64,000 bases of DNA from Pseudomonas sp. CFBP 13711 (lineage in GTDB: Bacteria; Pseudomonadota; Gammaproteobacteria; Pseudomonadales; Pseudomonadaceae), in contig NZ_JACYVI010000009.1 in NCBI RefSeq assembly GCF_014842265.1, forward strand, positions 62,001-126,000, read 5' to 3'. Each line of letters begins with the position of its first letter. The first letter of the stretch is position 1. Shown piece by piece: positions 25,698-33,764 of this stretch. A program made the translations under genes and the position numbers. The notes below the pieces were generated by a model that worked only from the letters and a program-made list of their open reading frames with translations, made no database searches and was not told the origin of the DNA.

Positions 25698-26927
25698 ATG
25701 TTCGATGAGGACGAGTTGTTTACATCATATATGGATTCTTTGATCCTGGGTGTTGATTTGCGTAACTCAGGAAACCTAGACGCCGCTGAAAAGCACCTGC
25801 TTCGGGCTGCGATGCTTGATATTAACGAATGGCAACCATTTTTTGAGCTGGGAGTACTATATAGTGAACGAGGGAATCAAGCTAAAGCCAGTAGCTTATT
25901 CTCGCAAGCGTTCACCAAAAGCCCCGGAGAGATGGAGGTAATAAGAGCTCTTCTATCAAGCTGCGTGGCGTCTAAAGACCTTGCTCATTTCGTGCAAATT
26001 GTCGATCAATCTAACATCCAAAGTGAAGACGACCTTAAGCTATTGACGGTCTATTACCAGCTGATGGATTACGTTAATACATATCACTTGCGATATGCTG
26101 GCAACACTTACGAAATACTGCGCCGTAATTCTCGGGGGTGGCAACTTATTTCAGAGGTTGTGGCAGAAATAGCTGGGTGTTTGAGCAACAATACACCTTA
26201 CGCCTTCATTAGGCTTGGCGACGGGGAAGGTACATGGCTCCACCATAGCAGTAAAGATGAGATGCGCTTCAACGCTCTATATTCCAGAAATCGGGATGAA
26301 TTTTGGGATATCTGGTATGGCGAAGCATCAGCGCACCATCGAGGGGCGTTTTATTCACAAATGTCGATGCTGGCCGGATGTCTAGGCGAAGCAGACCTCA
26401 TAGGGGTACCACCTGACACATGGATTGATCACGAGTTTTCCATCGGGAGTATGAGAGGTATACCTGGCACTCTTAACGTAGTGAGAATGCTGGAGCAAAC
26501 AGATCTTTCATCAACCGCGCTGTGTACTCAATTGATGCACTATGAGCTCGGCGAATCCATTGATTTCTTCGACCTTCTGTCATCATTAGATAAGATTGGC
26601 ATTATTTCCTGTCATCCAGAAATCGTAGACATCGTTAAGTACAAGTTCGGCATTCAAGAAGTTGTTTATTTACCTATACCCGGCGAACCATCGCGATTGG
26701 CTTTGTTGGGAAACAACTCAGTCCAAGGCGAACATTTCCCAAGCGCATTCATTGCTACCCTTGACCACATTAAAAGCATCGACTGGGGTGGCATGTTATG
26801 TCTAGTTGGCGGAGGAATTTTAGGCAAGCAATACTGCATTCAAATCAAACGACAAGGTGGCATCGCTATTGACATTGGCTCCATCATGGACAAATGGAAC
26901 AACAAAAAAACTCGCCCTGATTTTTGA
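25698..26927 (+). CDS. TPR protein with a GT-D-type glycosyltransferase domain
   Basis: The first ~130 residues form TPR-like helices (GNLDAAEKHLLRAAM, GNQAKASSLFSQAF). The rest resembles the GT-D fold once called DUF1792: FIRLGDGEGTW (~173) supplies the acidic DGE motif, and the C terminus has GMLCLVGGGILGKQYC and AIDIGSIMDKW, the usual closing motif of that family. GT-D enzymes extend glycans on adhesins or polysaccharides. I prefer ATG 25698 to the TTG at 25686. The following ugd-like gene starts seven bases after the stop. Assignment to GT-D rests on motif recognition only. Confidence 0.7.
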   Translation: MFDEDELFTSYMDSLILGVDLRNSGNLDAAEKHLLRAAMLDINEWQPFFELGVLYSERGNQAKASSLFSQAFTKSPGEMEVIRALLSSCVASKDLAHFVQIVDQSNIQSEDDLKLLTVYYQLMDYVNTYHLRYAGNTYEILRRNSRGWQLISEVVAEIAGCLSNNTPYAFIRLGDGEGTWLHHSSKDEMRFNALYSRNRDEFWDIWYGEASAHHRGAFYSQMSMLAGCLGEADLIGVPPDTWIDHEFSIGSMRGIPGTLNVVRMLEQTDLSSTALCTQLMHYELGESIDFFDLLSSLDKIGIISCHPEIVDIVKYKFGIQEVVYLPIPGEPSRLALLGNNSVQGEHFPSAFIATLDHIKSIDWGGMLCLVGGGILGKQYCIQIKRQGGIAIDIGSIMDKWNNKKTRPDF

Positions 26928-26934
26928 GGCACTA

Positions 26935-28104
26935 ATGAAAAACATTACGGTTGTGGGCACGGGTTATGTTGGGCTATCCAACGCTATTTTACTTTCACAA
27001 CATAACCCGGTTATAGCTTACGATATTGACCAAGCTAGAATTGACAAACTAAATCAAAGAAAACCTACCGTGGCAGATTTTGAATCCGAGGAGTTTCTTC
27101 AGACAGGAAATTTGACGCTCACTGCGACTACAGATGAACTAGAAGCATATAGCGGAGCGGATTACATCATTATAGCGACACCGACTGATTACGCATCCCA
27201 AACAAATTCATTCGACACCAGCTCCGTTGAAAAAGTTATTGCTGATGCGCTGAGAGTCAATGACCGCGCAACCATAATCATAAAATCGACCGTACCGGTT
27301 GGTTTCACAATCAGAATGCGTAAGGCATTCAACACGAAATCCATTATCTTCTCCCCTGAATTTTTACGGGAGGGTCGCGCGCTTCACGACAACCTTTTCC
27401 CAACTCGGATAATTGTTGGCGACAACACTGAGCGAGGCCAGGTATTCGCAGATCTACTGGCACAAGGCGCTCATGCAAAAAATATTCCAATTATATTAGT
27501 GGGCTCAACTGAGGCAGAAGCTATCAAGCTGTTTTCGAATACATATCTAGCCATGCGAGTCTCGTACTTCAATGAGCTTGATACATATGCATCTGTCCAT
27601 GGCTTAAACACGCGGCAACTAATCCACGGCGTAAGCTCGGACCCCCGCATTGGTAACCATTACAATAACCCTTCGTTCGGTTACGGCGGGTACTGCCTCC
27701 CAAAAGATACAAAACAACTACTAGCCAATTATTCAGACGTCCCCAACACACTGATTAGCGCTATAGTAGAGTCAAACTCAACCCGCAAGGACTTTATCGC
27801 AGACTCGATCACCAAGCTGAAACCTAACATCGTGGGCATTTATCGTCTTACCATGAAAGCGGACTCGGACAATTTTCGTGCTTCTTCAGTTCAAGGCGTA
27901 ATGAAGCGTTTAAAAGCCAAAGGAATCACAGTCGTTGTGTACGAACCTGCTTATCAGGGGACCAGCTTTTTCGACTCTGACATTATATCTAACCTAGAGC
28001 AATTCAAATCAATGTCAGACGTTATTGTGGCCAACCGAATCTCGGTGGAAATCATAGATGTTATTGAAAAAGTGTACTCTCGCGACCTTTTTGGGGAAGA
28101 TTAA
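26935..28104 (+). CDS. ugd: UDP-glucose 6-dehydrogenase (Ugd family)
   Basis: 389 residues. NAD site VVGTGYVGLSNA at the N terminus, ATPTDY, the SPEFLREGRA motif, EAEAIKLFSNTYLAMRVSYFNE helix and the catalytic cysteine in FGYGGYCLPKDTKQL (~Cys253). The enzyme oxidises UDP-glucose to UDP-glucuronate, a donor for acidic surface polysaccharides; it is shorter than the GDP-mannose dehydrogenase AlgD and its motifs suit UDP-glucose better, but related UDP-HexNAc dehydrogenases cannot be fully excluded. It closes the AT-rich cassette. Confidence 0.85.
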   Translation: MKNITVVGTGYVGLSNAILLSQHNPVIAYDIDQARIDKLNQRKPTVADFESEEFLQTGNLTLTATTDELEAYSGADYIIIATPTDYASQTNSFDTSSVEKVIADALRVNDRATIIIKSTVPVGFTIRMRKAFNTKSIIFSPEFLREGRALHDNLFPTRIIVGDNTERGQVFADLLAQGAHAKNIPIILVGSTEAEAIKLFSNTYLAMRVSYFNELDTYASVHGLNTRQLIHGVSSDPRIGNHYNNPSFGYGGYCLPKDTKQLLANYSDVPNTLISAIVESNSTRKDFIADSITKLKPNIVGIYRLTMKADSDNFRASSVQGVMKRLKAKGITVVVYEPAYQGTSFFDSDIISNLEQFKSMSDVIVANRISVEIIDVIEKVYSRDLFGED

Positions 28105-28398
28105 ATTACTGCCTTCAGTGCAAGGCGCTCCCTACGATTGATTGCTTCATGCGCCATACCCATTGAGATTTTGGCTGTCAAGCGGTGGGAGGTAATCGGA
28201 AGCCTGTTCAGGTAGGTCGGTCGGACCAGACTACTGGGCTAGGTTTTCTCTGGTATTCTCGCCTTGCCTAGAATTCAGCCCCCTATCGGTCCGCCGACGC
28301 AAGGCACTTTCCGTTCAGCAACCGATCGGGTTGTACAACCTAGGCGAACATCCGCTACTTTTGATCAGTTTTATGCCAGCGTCGTGTAAAGGAAACCC

Positions 28399-29841
28399 AT
28401 GGATTTAATACCCGTAATTTTGTCAGGCGGCGTCGGCAGTCGGTTGTGGCCCGTTTCTCGCGAGGCCCATCCCAAGCCCTTCATGGTGCTGCCAGACGGT
28501 CAGAACCTGATTCAGAAAACCTTCCTACGCGCTTCCGCGCTGGCGGGTGTATCGGAAGTCATGACTGTCACCAACCGCGATCTGTTGTTCAAGACCGAAG
28601 ACGAATACCGCACCGTCAACAAAACCGGGTTAGCTCAAGGCTTCATCCTAGAGCCTTTCGGTCGTAATACGGCTGCAGCAGTGGCAATGGCGGCGCTGCA
28701 GATTAAGCAGCTGCATGGCGCTGACGCCCACATGCTGGTCCTGGCTGCCGATCACCTGATTCAGGATGAGAAAGCTTTCGCCGCTGCAGTGGCTAAAGCT
28801 GTACAGCTTTCAGAAAAGGGTTGGCTGGTCACCTTCGGCATCAAGCCGCAATATCCGGAAACAGGATTCGGCTATATCGAAACGGGCGACTCAGCCGGGC
28901 TGGAGGGTGGCTTGAAGGTCGCACGGTTCGTCGAGAAGCCTGACCTGAACACTGCAGAGTCCTATGTGGCCGCCGGTAACTATTTCTGGAACTCGGGCAT
29001 GTTCTGCTTTCAGGTCGGTACTGTGCTGGAAGAATTTGCCGCGCACGCCCCCGATGTGCTCGAGGCCGCTGCCGCGTCGATCTCCAGCTCTCGGTTGACC
29101 GAGGGCCCGGCCTACCACTGCCTTTCCATCGACCCGGACTCATTTGCGAAGGTGCCTGACATCTCCATCGACTACGCGTTGATGGAACGCTCCAATAAGG
29201 TGGTCACTGTTCCTTGTGACATCGGCTGGAGTGACATTGGTTCGTGGAATGCCGTGAGTGAGCTGACGGCGCAGGACGAGCAAGGCAACCGGTTTGAAGG
29301 CGAGGTATTGGCCCACGGTTCGCGAAACAATTATGTGAACAGCGAGGATCGGCTGACTGCGCTAGTGGGTGTCGAGGACTTGCTTATCATCGACACGCCG
29401 GATGCCTTGATGATTGCGCACAAGAACCACGCGCAGGACGTCAAGCACATCGTTACCCAGCTCAAGAGCTCCGGACATACGCTCCACCAGCTGCATCAGA
29501 CCGTCCATCGCCCATGGGGTACTTACACCACCCTGGAAAACGGCGAGCGTTTCAAGATCAAGCGAATTGTGGTCAAGCCCAAAGCTTCGTTGTCGCTACA
29601 GATGCATCACCATCGTAGCGAGCACTGGATCGTCGTCAGCGGAATGGCCGTTGTGGTCAACGATGACCAGGAACTGATGCTCAACACCAATGAGTCGACC
29701 TTCATTCGTGCCGGACACACCCACCGCCTGACCAATCCTGGTGTTATTGATCTGGTGTTGATTGAGGTGCAAAGCGGCGACTATCTGGGCGAGGACGACA
29801 TTGTTCGCTTCGAGGATGTCTACGGTCGCGCTGACGCTTGA
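28399..29841 (+). CDS. manC: Bifunctional mannose-1-phosphate guanylyltransferase / mannose-6-phosphate isomerase
   Basis: 480 residues, the normal length of the type II enzyme (ManC/AlgA/WbpW). N-terminal nucleotidyltransferase: ILSGGVGSRLWPVSREAHPKP, FGRNTAAA, VLAADHLI, FVEKPD, YFWNSGMF. C-terminal isomerase cupin: HRPWGTYTTLE, MHHHRSEHWIVVSG. It makes GDP-mannose, the precursor for GDP-D-rhamnose via Gmd and Rmd further down the cluster. AAAGGA precedes the ATG by seven bases. The 294-base upstream region (28105-28398) probably holds the promoter of the polysaccharide export genes. Base composition returns to that of the chromosome here. Confidence 0.95.
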   Translation: MDLIPVILSGGVGSRLWPVSREAHPKPFMVLPDGQNLIQKTFLRASALAGVSEVMTVTNRDLLFKTEDEYRTVNKTGLAQGFILEPFGRNTAAAVAMAALQIKQLHGADAHMLVLAADHLIQDEKAFAAAVAKAVQLSEKGWLVTFGIKPQYPETGFGYIETGDSAGLEGGLKVARFVEKPDLNTAESYVAAGNYFWNSGMFCFQVGTVLEEFAAHAPDVLEAAAASISSSRLTEGPAYHCLSIDPDSFAKVPDISIDYALMERSNKVVTVPCDIGWSDIGSWNAVSELTAQDEQGNRFEGEVLAHGSRNNYVNSEDRLTALVGVEDLLIIDTPDALMIAHKNHAQDVKHIVTQLKSSGHTLHQLHQTVHRPWGTYTTLENGERFKIKRIVVKPKASLSLQMHHHRSEHWIVVSGMAVVVNDDQELMLNTNESTFIRAGHTHRLTNPGVIDLVLIEVQSGDYLGEDDIVRFEDVYGRADA

Positions 29842-30150
29842 TGGCTGTGGGCTAGCCTTGATGTGGCACTTTTACATGACGTGGTGCGCTCGTCGGCCGG
29901 TATCAACGGCCGTCGACCATATGCGTCGACATCATGTACATCCGCGTCTGCGCCATGCATATACTGCCGCCCCTGAAACCAACCCCGGAATTGTTTCCAT
30001 CCGTCATTCCCTCACAACACCCGTCGGCATGCATACAGGACCACAGTCGTTCACTGTCCGGTCCGGGCACATAAAGCCGCACGGCCACTGTTTCTCAAGC
30101 GACCCGTTCGCTCCAGTGAAAAACACCAAACGCGTCAACGAGGACCTTGC
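29842..30150 (+). other. Intergenic region between manC and wzm
   Basis: No believable gene. It contains a short inverted repeat of CGGCCG around 29895-29915 and a GAGGA ribosome site just before wzm. Whether it holds a promoter cannot be told by eye. Confidence 0.4.
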
Positions 30151-30945
30151 ATGTTCGGCATGTTGAAAGGGCTTTGGGAATACCGAAGCTTCATCGTCAC
30201 CTCCATCCGCAATGAGTTCATTGCCCGGTTTGCGCGCAGCCGACTCGGTGGCCTCTGGATGATCATTCATCCTCTGTCTCAAGTCGCGATCTACGCGCTT
30301 ATCCTTTCCAACGTGCTGGCAGCCCGCTTGCCAGGTATCGACAACAAATATGCGTATGCGCTGTACCTGATGGCTGGGGTGCTGGCGTGGAACCTGTTTT
30401 CCGAGATTGTCTCGCGATGTCTGAATCTGTTCATTGAACAGGGCAACCTGATGAAGAAGATGCGCTTTCCCCGCATCGCGCTGCCGGTCATCGTAGTGGG
30501 ATCATGCCTGCTCAATAATTTGCTGCTGTTTGTCGCCGTGCTGGTGGTATTTGCGGCGCTAGGCCAGATGCCTTCGCTGGACATGTTCTGGCTCATTCCG
30601 TTGACTCTGGTGGTTACCGCGCTGGCCGTCGGCCTGGGCTTGGTGCTTGGTGTAGTTAACGTGTTTGTTCGCGACATTGGCCAAGTCGTACCGATCATAT
30701 TGCAGGTGTGGTTCTGGTTTACGCCAATCGTCTACTCCGCCAACGTGATCCCCGAATACCTACGTTCGTTCATGAACTTCAATCCGATGTTTTCTGTCGT
30801 GAATGCTTACCACGACGTCCTGGTTTATCAGGTGTCACCCGACTTGAACGAGATCGGCATCACCGTCGGTGCTTCCATCCTGCTGATGCTTTTGGGGCTG
30901 TTCATGTTTCGTCGCGCTGCACCAGAAATGGTGGACTCACTATGA
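30151..30945 (+). CDS. wzm: ABC-2 type polysaccharide export permease Wzm
   Basis: 264 residues with six predicted membrane helices and the ABC-2 permease pattern: FIARFARSRLGGLWMIIHPL near the start (the amphipathic gate helix) and FWFTPIVYS after helix four. Wzm pairs with Wzt to move a completed, undecaprenyl-linked O-polysaccharide across the inner membrane. GAGGA lies six bases before the ATG. It overlaps wzt by four bases (ATGA). Confidence 0.93.
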   Translation: MFGMLKGLWEYRSFIVTSIRNEFIARFARSRLGGLWMIIHPLSQVAIYALILSNVLAARLPGIDNKYAYALYLMAGVLAWNLFSEIVSRCLNLFIEQGNLMKKMRFPRIALPVIVVGSCLLNNLLLFVAVLVVFAALGQMPSLDMFWLIPLTLVVTALAVGLGLVLGVVNVFVRDIGQVVPIILQVWFWFTPIVYSANVIPEYLRSFMNFNPMFSVVNAYHDVLVYQVSPDLNEIGITVGASILLMLLGLFMFRRAAPEMVDSL

Positions 30946-32159
30946 CACTGCTTACCGTTGACAACCTGGGCAAGGCCTACCGGACTTATAGCTCTGAATG
31001 GAAGCGCATCGCTAACTGGTTCTTTGCAGGTGCGAAGCCCAACCATGAGCACTGGGTGCTCCGTCATATCAGCTTTGCCATCAGACCGGGTGAAGCAATC
31101 GGGATCGTCGGACAAAACGGCGCAGGCAAGTCGACGCTGCTGAAGATGATCACTGGCACTCTGCAGCCCACTGAGGGTGCGGTTCACGTAAATGGCCGTA
31201 TTGCCGCGATTCTTGAGCTGGGAATGGGGTTCAACCCAGAGCTTACGGGTCGTCAGAATGTCTATCATGCCGCAGGTTTGATGGGGTTCAACAATCACGA
31301 AATTGACGGCGCCATAAAGGACATAGAGGCTTTCGCTGAAATCGGTGAGTACTTTGACGAAAGTGTTCGCACCTACTCCAGCGGGATGCAAATGCGAGTG
31401 GCTTTTGCGGTTGCCACTGCTTTCCGCCCGGACATATTGATCGTCGATGAGGCTTTGTCTGTCGGGGACAGCTATTTCCAGCACAAAAGCTTTGCGCGGA
31501 TCAAAGAGTTCCAGCGGCAGGGTACGACTCTGATCATCGTCTCGCACGATCGCGGCTCGATTCAGGCGTTGTGTGATCGCGCCATTCTTCTGGAAGGCGG
31601 TACTGTCATCAAGGACGGTGCGCCGGAGGAGGTGATGGACTATTACAACGCGCTCATCGCCGATAAAGAAAACGCGGGCGTTGAAGTGGTCTCGCTGGAT
31701 GATGGGTCCAAGCAAACCCGATCCGGTAGTCGTAAAGCGACGATTGAGAGCGTCTCTTTGTATGATCGCGCCGGGACGGCGGTGGAATACGTAGGTGTGG
31801 GGGATGAAGTCACCCTGTGCATCAAAGGGGAAGTCCACCACGATTTGCCTGAACTGGTGGTGGGATATGTCATTAAGGACCGGTTAGGCCAAAGCATTTT
31901 TGGCACTAATACGCACTATCTCGACTGCAAATCCACGAGTGTGGCTGCAGGGAAAAAATTTACCTATAAATTCACGTTTCCGGCAAATCTAGGCATCGGG
32001 TCTTACTCCGTAGCGGTCGCGCTCCATGCCTCGGAAACGCACATCGTCGAAAATTTTGAATGGCTCGACCTAGCGTTGGTTTTCAACGTAGTCAACATTG
32101 CCCAAGACACATTTGTAGGTCTGAGCTGGATGCCGCCAAAGGTTGAAATAGAAGCGTGA
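30942..32159 (+). CDS. wzt: Polysaccharide export ATPase Wzt with C-terminal carbohydrate-binding domain
   Basis: 405 residues from ATG 30942 (overlapping the wzm stop). ATPase part: Walker A GIVGQNGAGKST (54-65), ELTGRQN, signature YSSGMQMR, Walker B ILIVDEALSVGD, and the switch VSHDR. Residues ~250-405 form a beta-sandwich extension (ESVSLYDRAG, LVVGYVIKDRLGQSIFGTNT) of the kind that binds the modified non-reducing end of the glycan in O9a/O8-type systems. Presence of this extension implies that the exported chain carries a specific terminal cap, which matches the methyltransferase gene just downstream. Confidence 0.93.
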   Translation: MTLLTVDNLGKAYRTYSSEWKRIANWFFAGAKPNHEHWVLRHISFAIRPGEAIGIVGQNGAGKSTLLKMITGTLQPTEGAVHVNGRIAAILELGMGFNPELTGRQNVYHAAGLMGFNNHEIDGAIKDIEAFAEIGEYFDESVRTYSSGMQMRVAFAVATAFRPDILIVDEALSVGDSYFQHKSFARIKEFQRQGTTLIIVSHDRGSIQALCDRAILLEGGTVIKDGAPEEVMDYYNALIADKENAGVEVVSLDDGSKQTRSGSRKATIESVSLYDRAGTAVEYVGVGDEVTLCIKGEVHHDLPELVVGYVIKDRLGQSIFGTNTHYLDCKSTSVAAGKKFTYKFTFPANLGIGSYSVAVALHASETHIVENFEWLDLALVFNVVNIAQDTFVGLSWMPPKVEIEA

Positions 32160-32199
32160 ATCCGGCGACACGGAACAAACCGGACTGATTACGGGCCCT

Positions 32200-32230
32200 G
32201 GCAGTTGCTGCGTGAAAGCGCAGAACTGCC
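32200..32230 (+). other. Stable hairpin between wzt and the methyltransferase gene
   Basis: GGCAGTT (32200-32206) pairs with AACTGCC (32224-32230) and inner CTGCG pairs with CGCAG around a six-base loop. No T-run follows, so it may be an intra-operon attenuator or processing site, not a strong terminator. Confidence 0.4.
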
Positions 32231-32321
32231 GGTTGCACCGCGTTGCGGACTTCGTCTCATGCGCCAAGCCCGTATCAACGAGCACACAACTGCTGGATAG
32301 AATTGGAATCAGGAAGCGCCC

Positions 32322-33764
32322 GTGAGCGAATTTTACCGATCATTTGAAGACAAGCACCGCGGTTCTAGGCAACTCATCCTTGATCGTCTCAAAGTTTATT
32401 CGCCGTTCCTCGAACAGCTAAAAGCCTGTTGGGAACTGCCGGTCACCGATCTGGGTTGCGGCCGAGGTGAGTGGCTCGAACTTCTGACGTCGATGCAGAT
32501 TCGTTGCCACGGCGTCGATCTGGACGAAGAGATGCTGACGGCATGCAAGGAGCGAGGTTTTTCCGTCACCCAAAGTGATGCCATCGCGTACTTGAGGCAG
32601 CTTGGCGATGCTAGCCAGATGGCAATCAGCGCCTTTCATCTGGTAGAGCACATCCCATTTGATCAGCTGAATGCTTTGGTTGAAGAAGCCAAGCGGGTAC
32701 TGGTACCGGGGGGTCTGTTAATTCTAGAAACACCGAATCCGGAGAACATGATTGTCGGCACGTCCAGCTTTTACATGGACCCGACTCATGTCAATCCACT
32801 GCCTCCACTGTTGCTCCAGTTCATTCCGGACTTCCACGGTTTTGCACGCTCCAAGGTCTTGCGTTTGCAGGAGCCTGAACCTATTCAGGGAGTCCCATCT
32901 GTAACGCTGATGCATGTTCTCAAAGGCGTGAGCCCCGATTACAGCGTCGTTGCCCAGACTACTACCTCGAGCGGCCCTACCCCCGATCTTGATGCGCTTT
33001 TCGCTAAAGAATTTGGCGTGACGCTTGATGCTGTCGCTTCTGCCTACGAGGCGAGAGTAGCCGGTATCGAGACCGTAAATGCTACTCAGCAGACCACACT
33101 CAGCAGCGTTGAGGCTTATCTCGCAAGTGTCGAAGCCACTGCAGCGCGAGCTGCTGAGAATCTAAACGAAATCGTGGGGGCTCTGAAAGGGGATCTAGAA
33201 GCGCTTCAGCGAAGCCACAAGATTCAGCTAAACGCTGTGCACCTAGAGCTGCGGACGCTTCGCGAAGAACATTCCAAGGTCAGTCTGGAACTAGCCTCTC
33301 AAGAAAGGCTTATTCATAAGGCTGCTGTTGACACAGCGAATCTTCATAAGCATGTCGTGCACTTGGACCATCACTTGGATATCACAAGGGGTCGCTTGCA
33401 TGCGCTAAGTGTCATTCTGCCGGGATCAGTCGTAAATACCGTTCGGTACGCCCTTCTGCAGCGGCAGTTGCTCAAGCGCGACGGCGTCAAGATCCGCTCC
33501 AAGTTGATGGCCCGGAAAGTCATCTTCTACGCCATCCGCAAAGCCAGCCCTTACAAGCCTGTGAAGAGCGTTGGTATCGCTGTACTCAAGAAAATCGGCG
33601 CCTATGAGTTTCTGCGTAGCCGATACCACAAGAAAGAAATCCCCATATTCCGTTCGACCATTGACCCGACGATCCCCATCGATACGGAAAACTTGTCGCC
33701 TCATGCGCGGGCTGTGTTGGCAAAAATCAAATTAGCGGAAAAGACCCGGGACAGGATTGAATAA
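32322..33764 (+). CDS. Methyltransferase with long coiled coil; possible O-chain terminator/ruler
   Basis: 480 residues. Residues ~30-210 are a class I SAM methyltransferase: VTDLGCGRGEWLELL (motif I), HGVDLDEEML, the HLVEHIPFDQL loop and PGGLLILETPNPEN. From ~230 to 370 the sequence is heptad-like (SVEAYLASVEATAARA, ALQRSHKIQLNAVHLELRTL), followed by a basic C-terminal region. WbdD of E. coli O9a combines end-capping methyltransfer with a coiled-coil ruler; here no kinase domain is visible between them. GTG start at 32322 with AGGAAG six bases before. The stop overlaps the start of the giant glycosyltransferase by one base. Confidence 0.8.
   Translation: MSEFYRSFEDKHRGSRQLILDRLKVYSPFLEQLKACWELPVTDLGCGRGEWLELLTSMQIRCHGVDLDEEMLTACKERGFSVTQSDAIAYLRQLGDASQMAISAFHLVEHIPFDQLNALVEEAKRVLVPGGLLILETPNPENMIVGTSSFYMDPTHVNPLPPLLLQFIPDFHGFARSKVLRLQEPEPIQGVPSVTLMHVLKGVSPDYSVVAQTTTSSGPTPDLDALFAKEFGVTLDAVASAYEARVAGIETVNATQQTTLSSVEAYLASVEATAARAAENLNEIVGALKGDLEALQRSHKIQLNAVHLELRTLREEHSKVSLELASQERLIHKAAVDTANLHKHVVHLDHHLDITRGRLHALSVILPGSVVNTVRYALLQRQLLKRDGVKIRSKLMARKVIFYAIRKASPYKPVKSVGIAVLKKIGAYEFLRSRYHKKEIPIFRSTIDPTIPIDTENLSPHARAVLAKIKLAEKTRDRIE

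Noticed and set aside
28105..28398. JUMPstart/ops element ahead of the polysaccharide export genes
   Set aside because: I looked for GGCGGTAG-type sequence; only GCGGTGGGAGGTAA is present, which is not a fair match.
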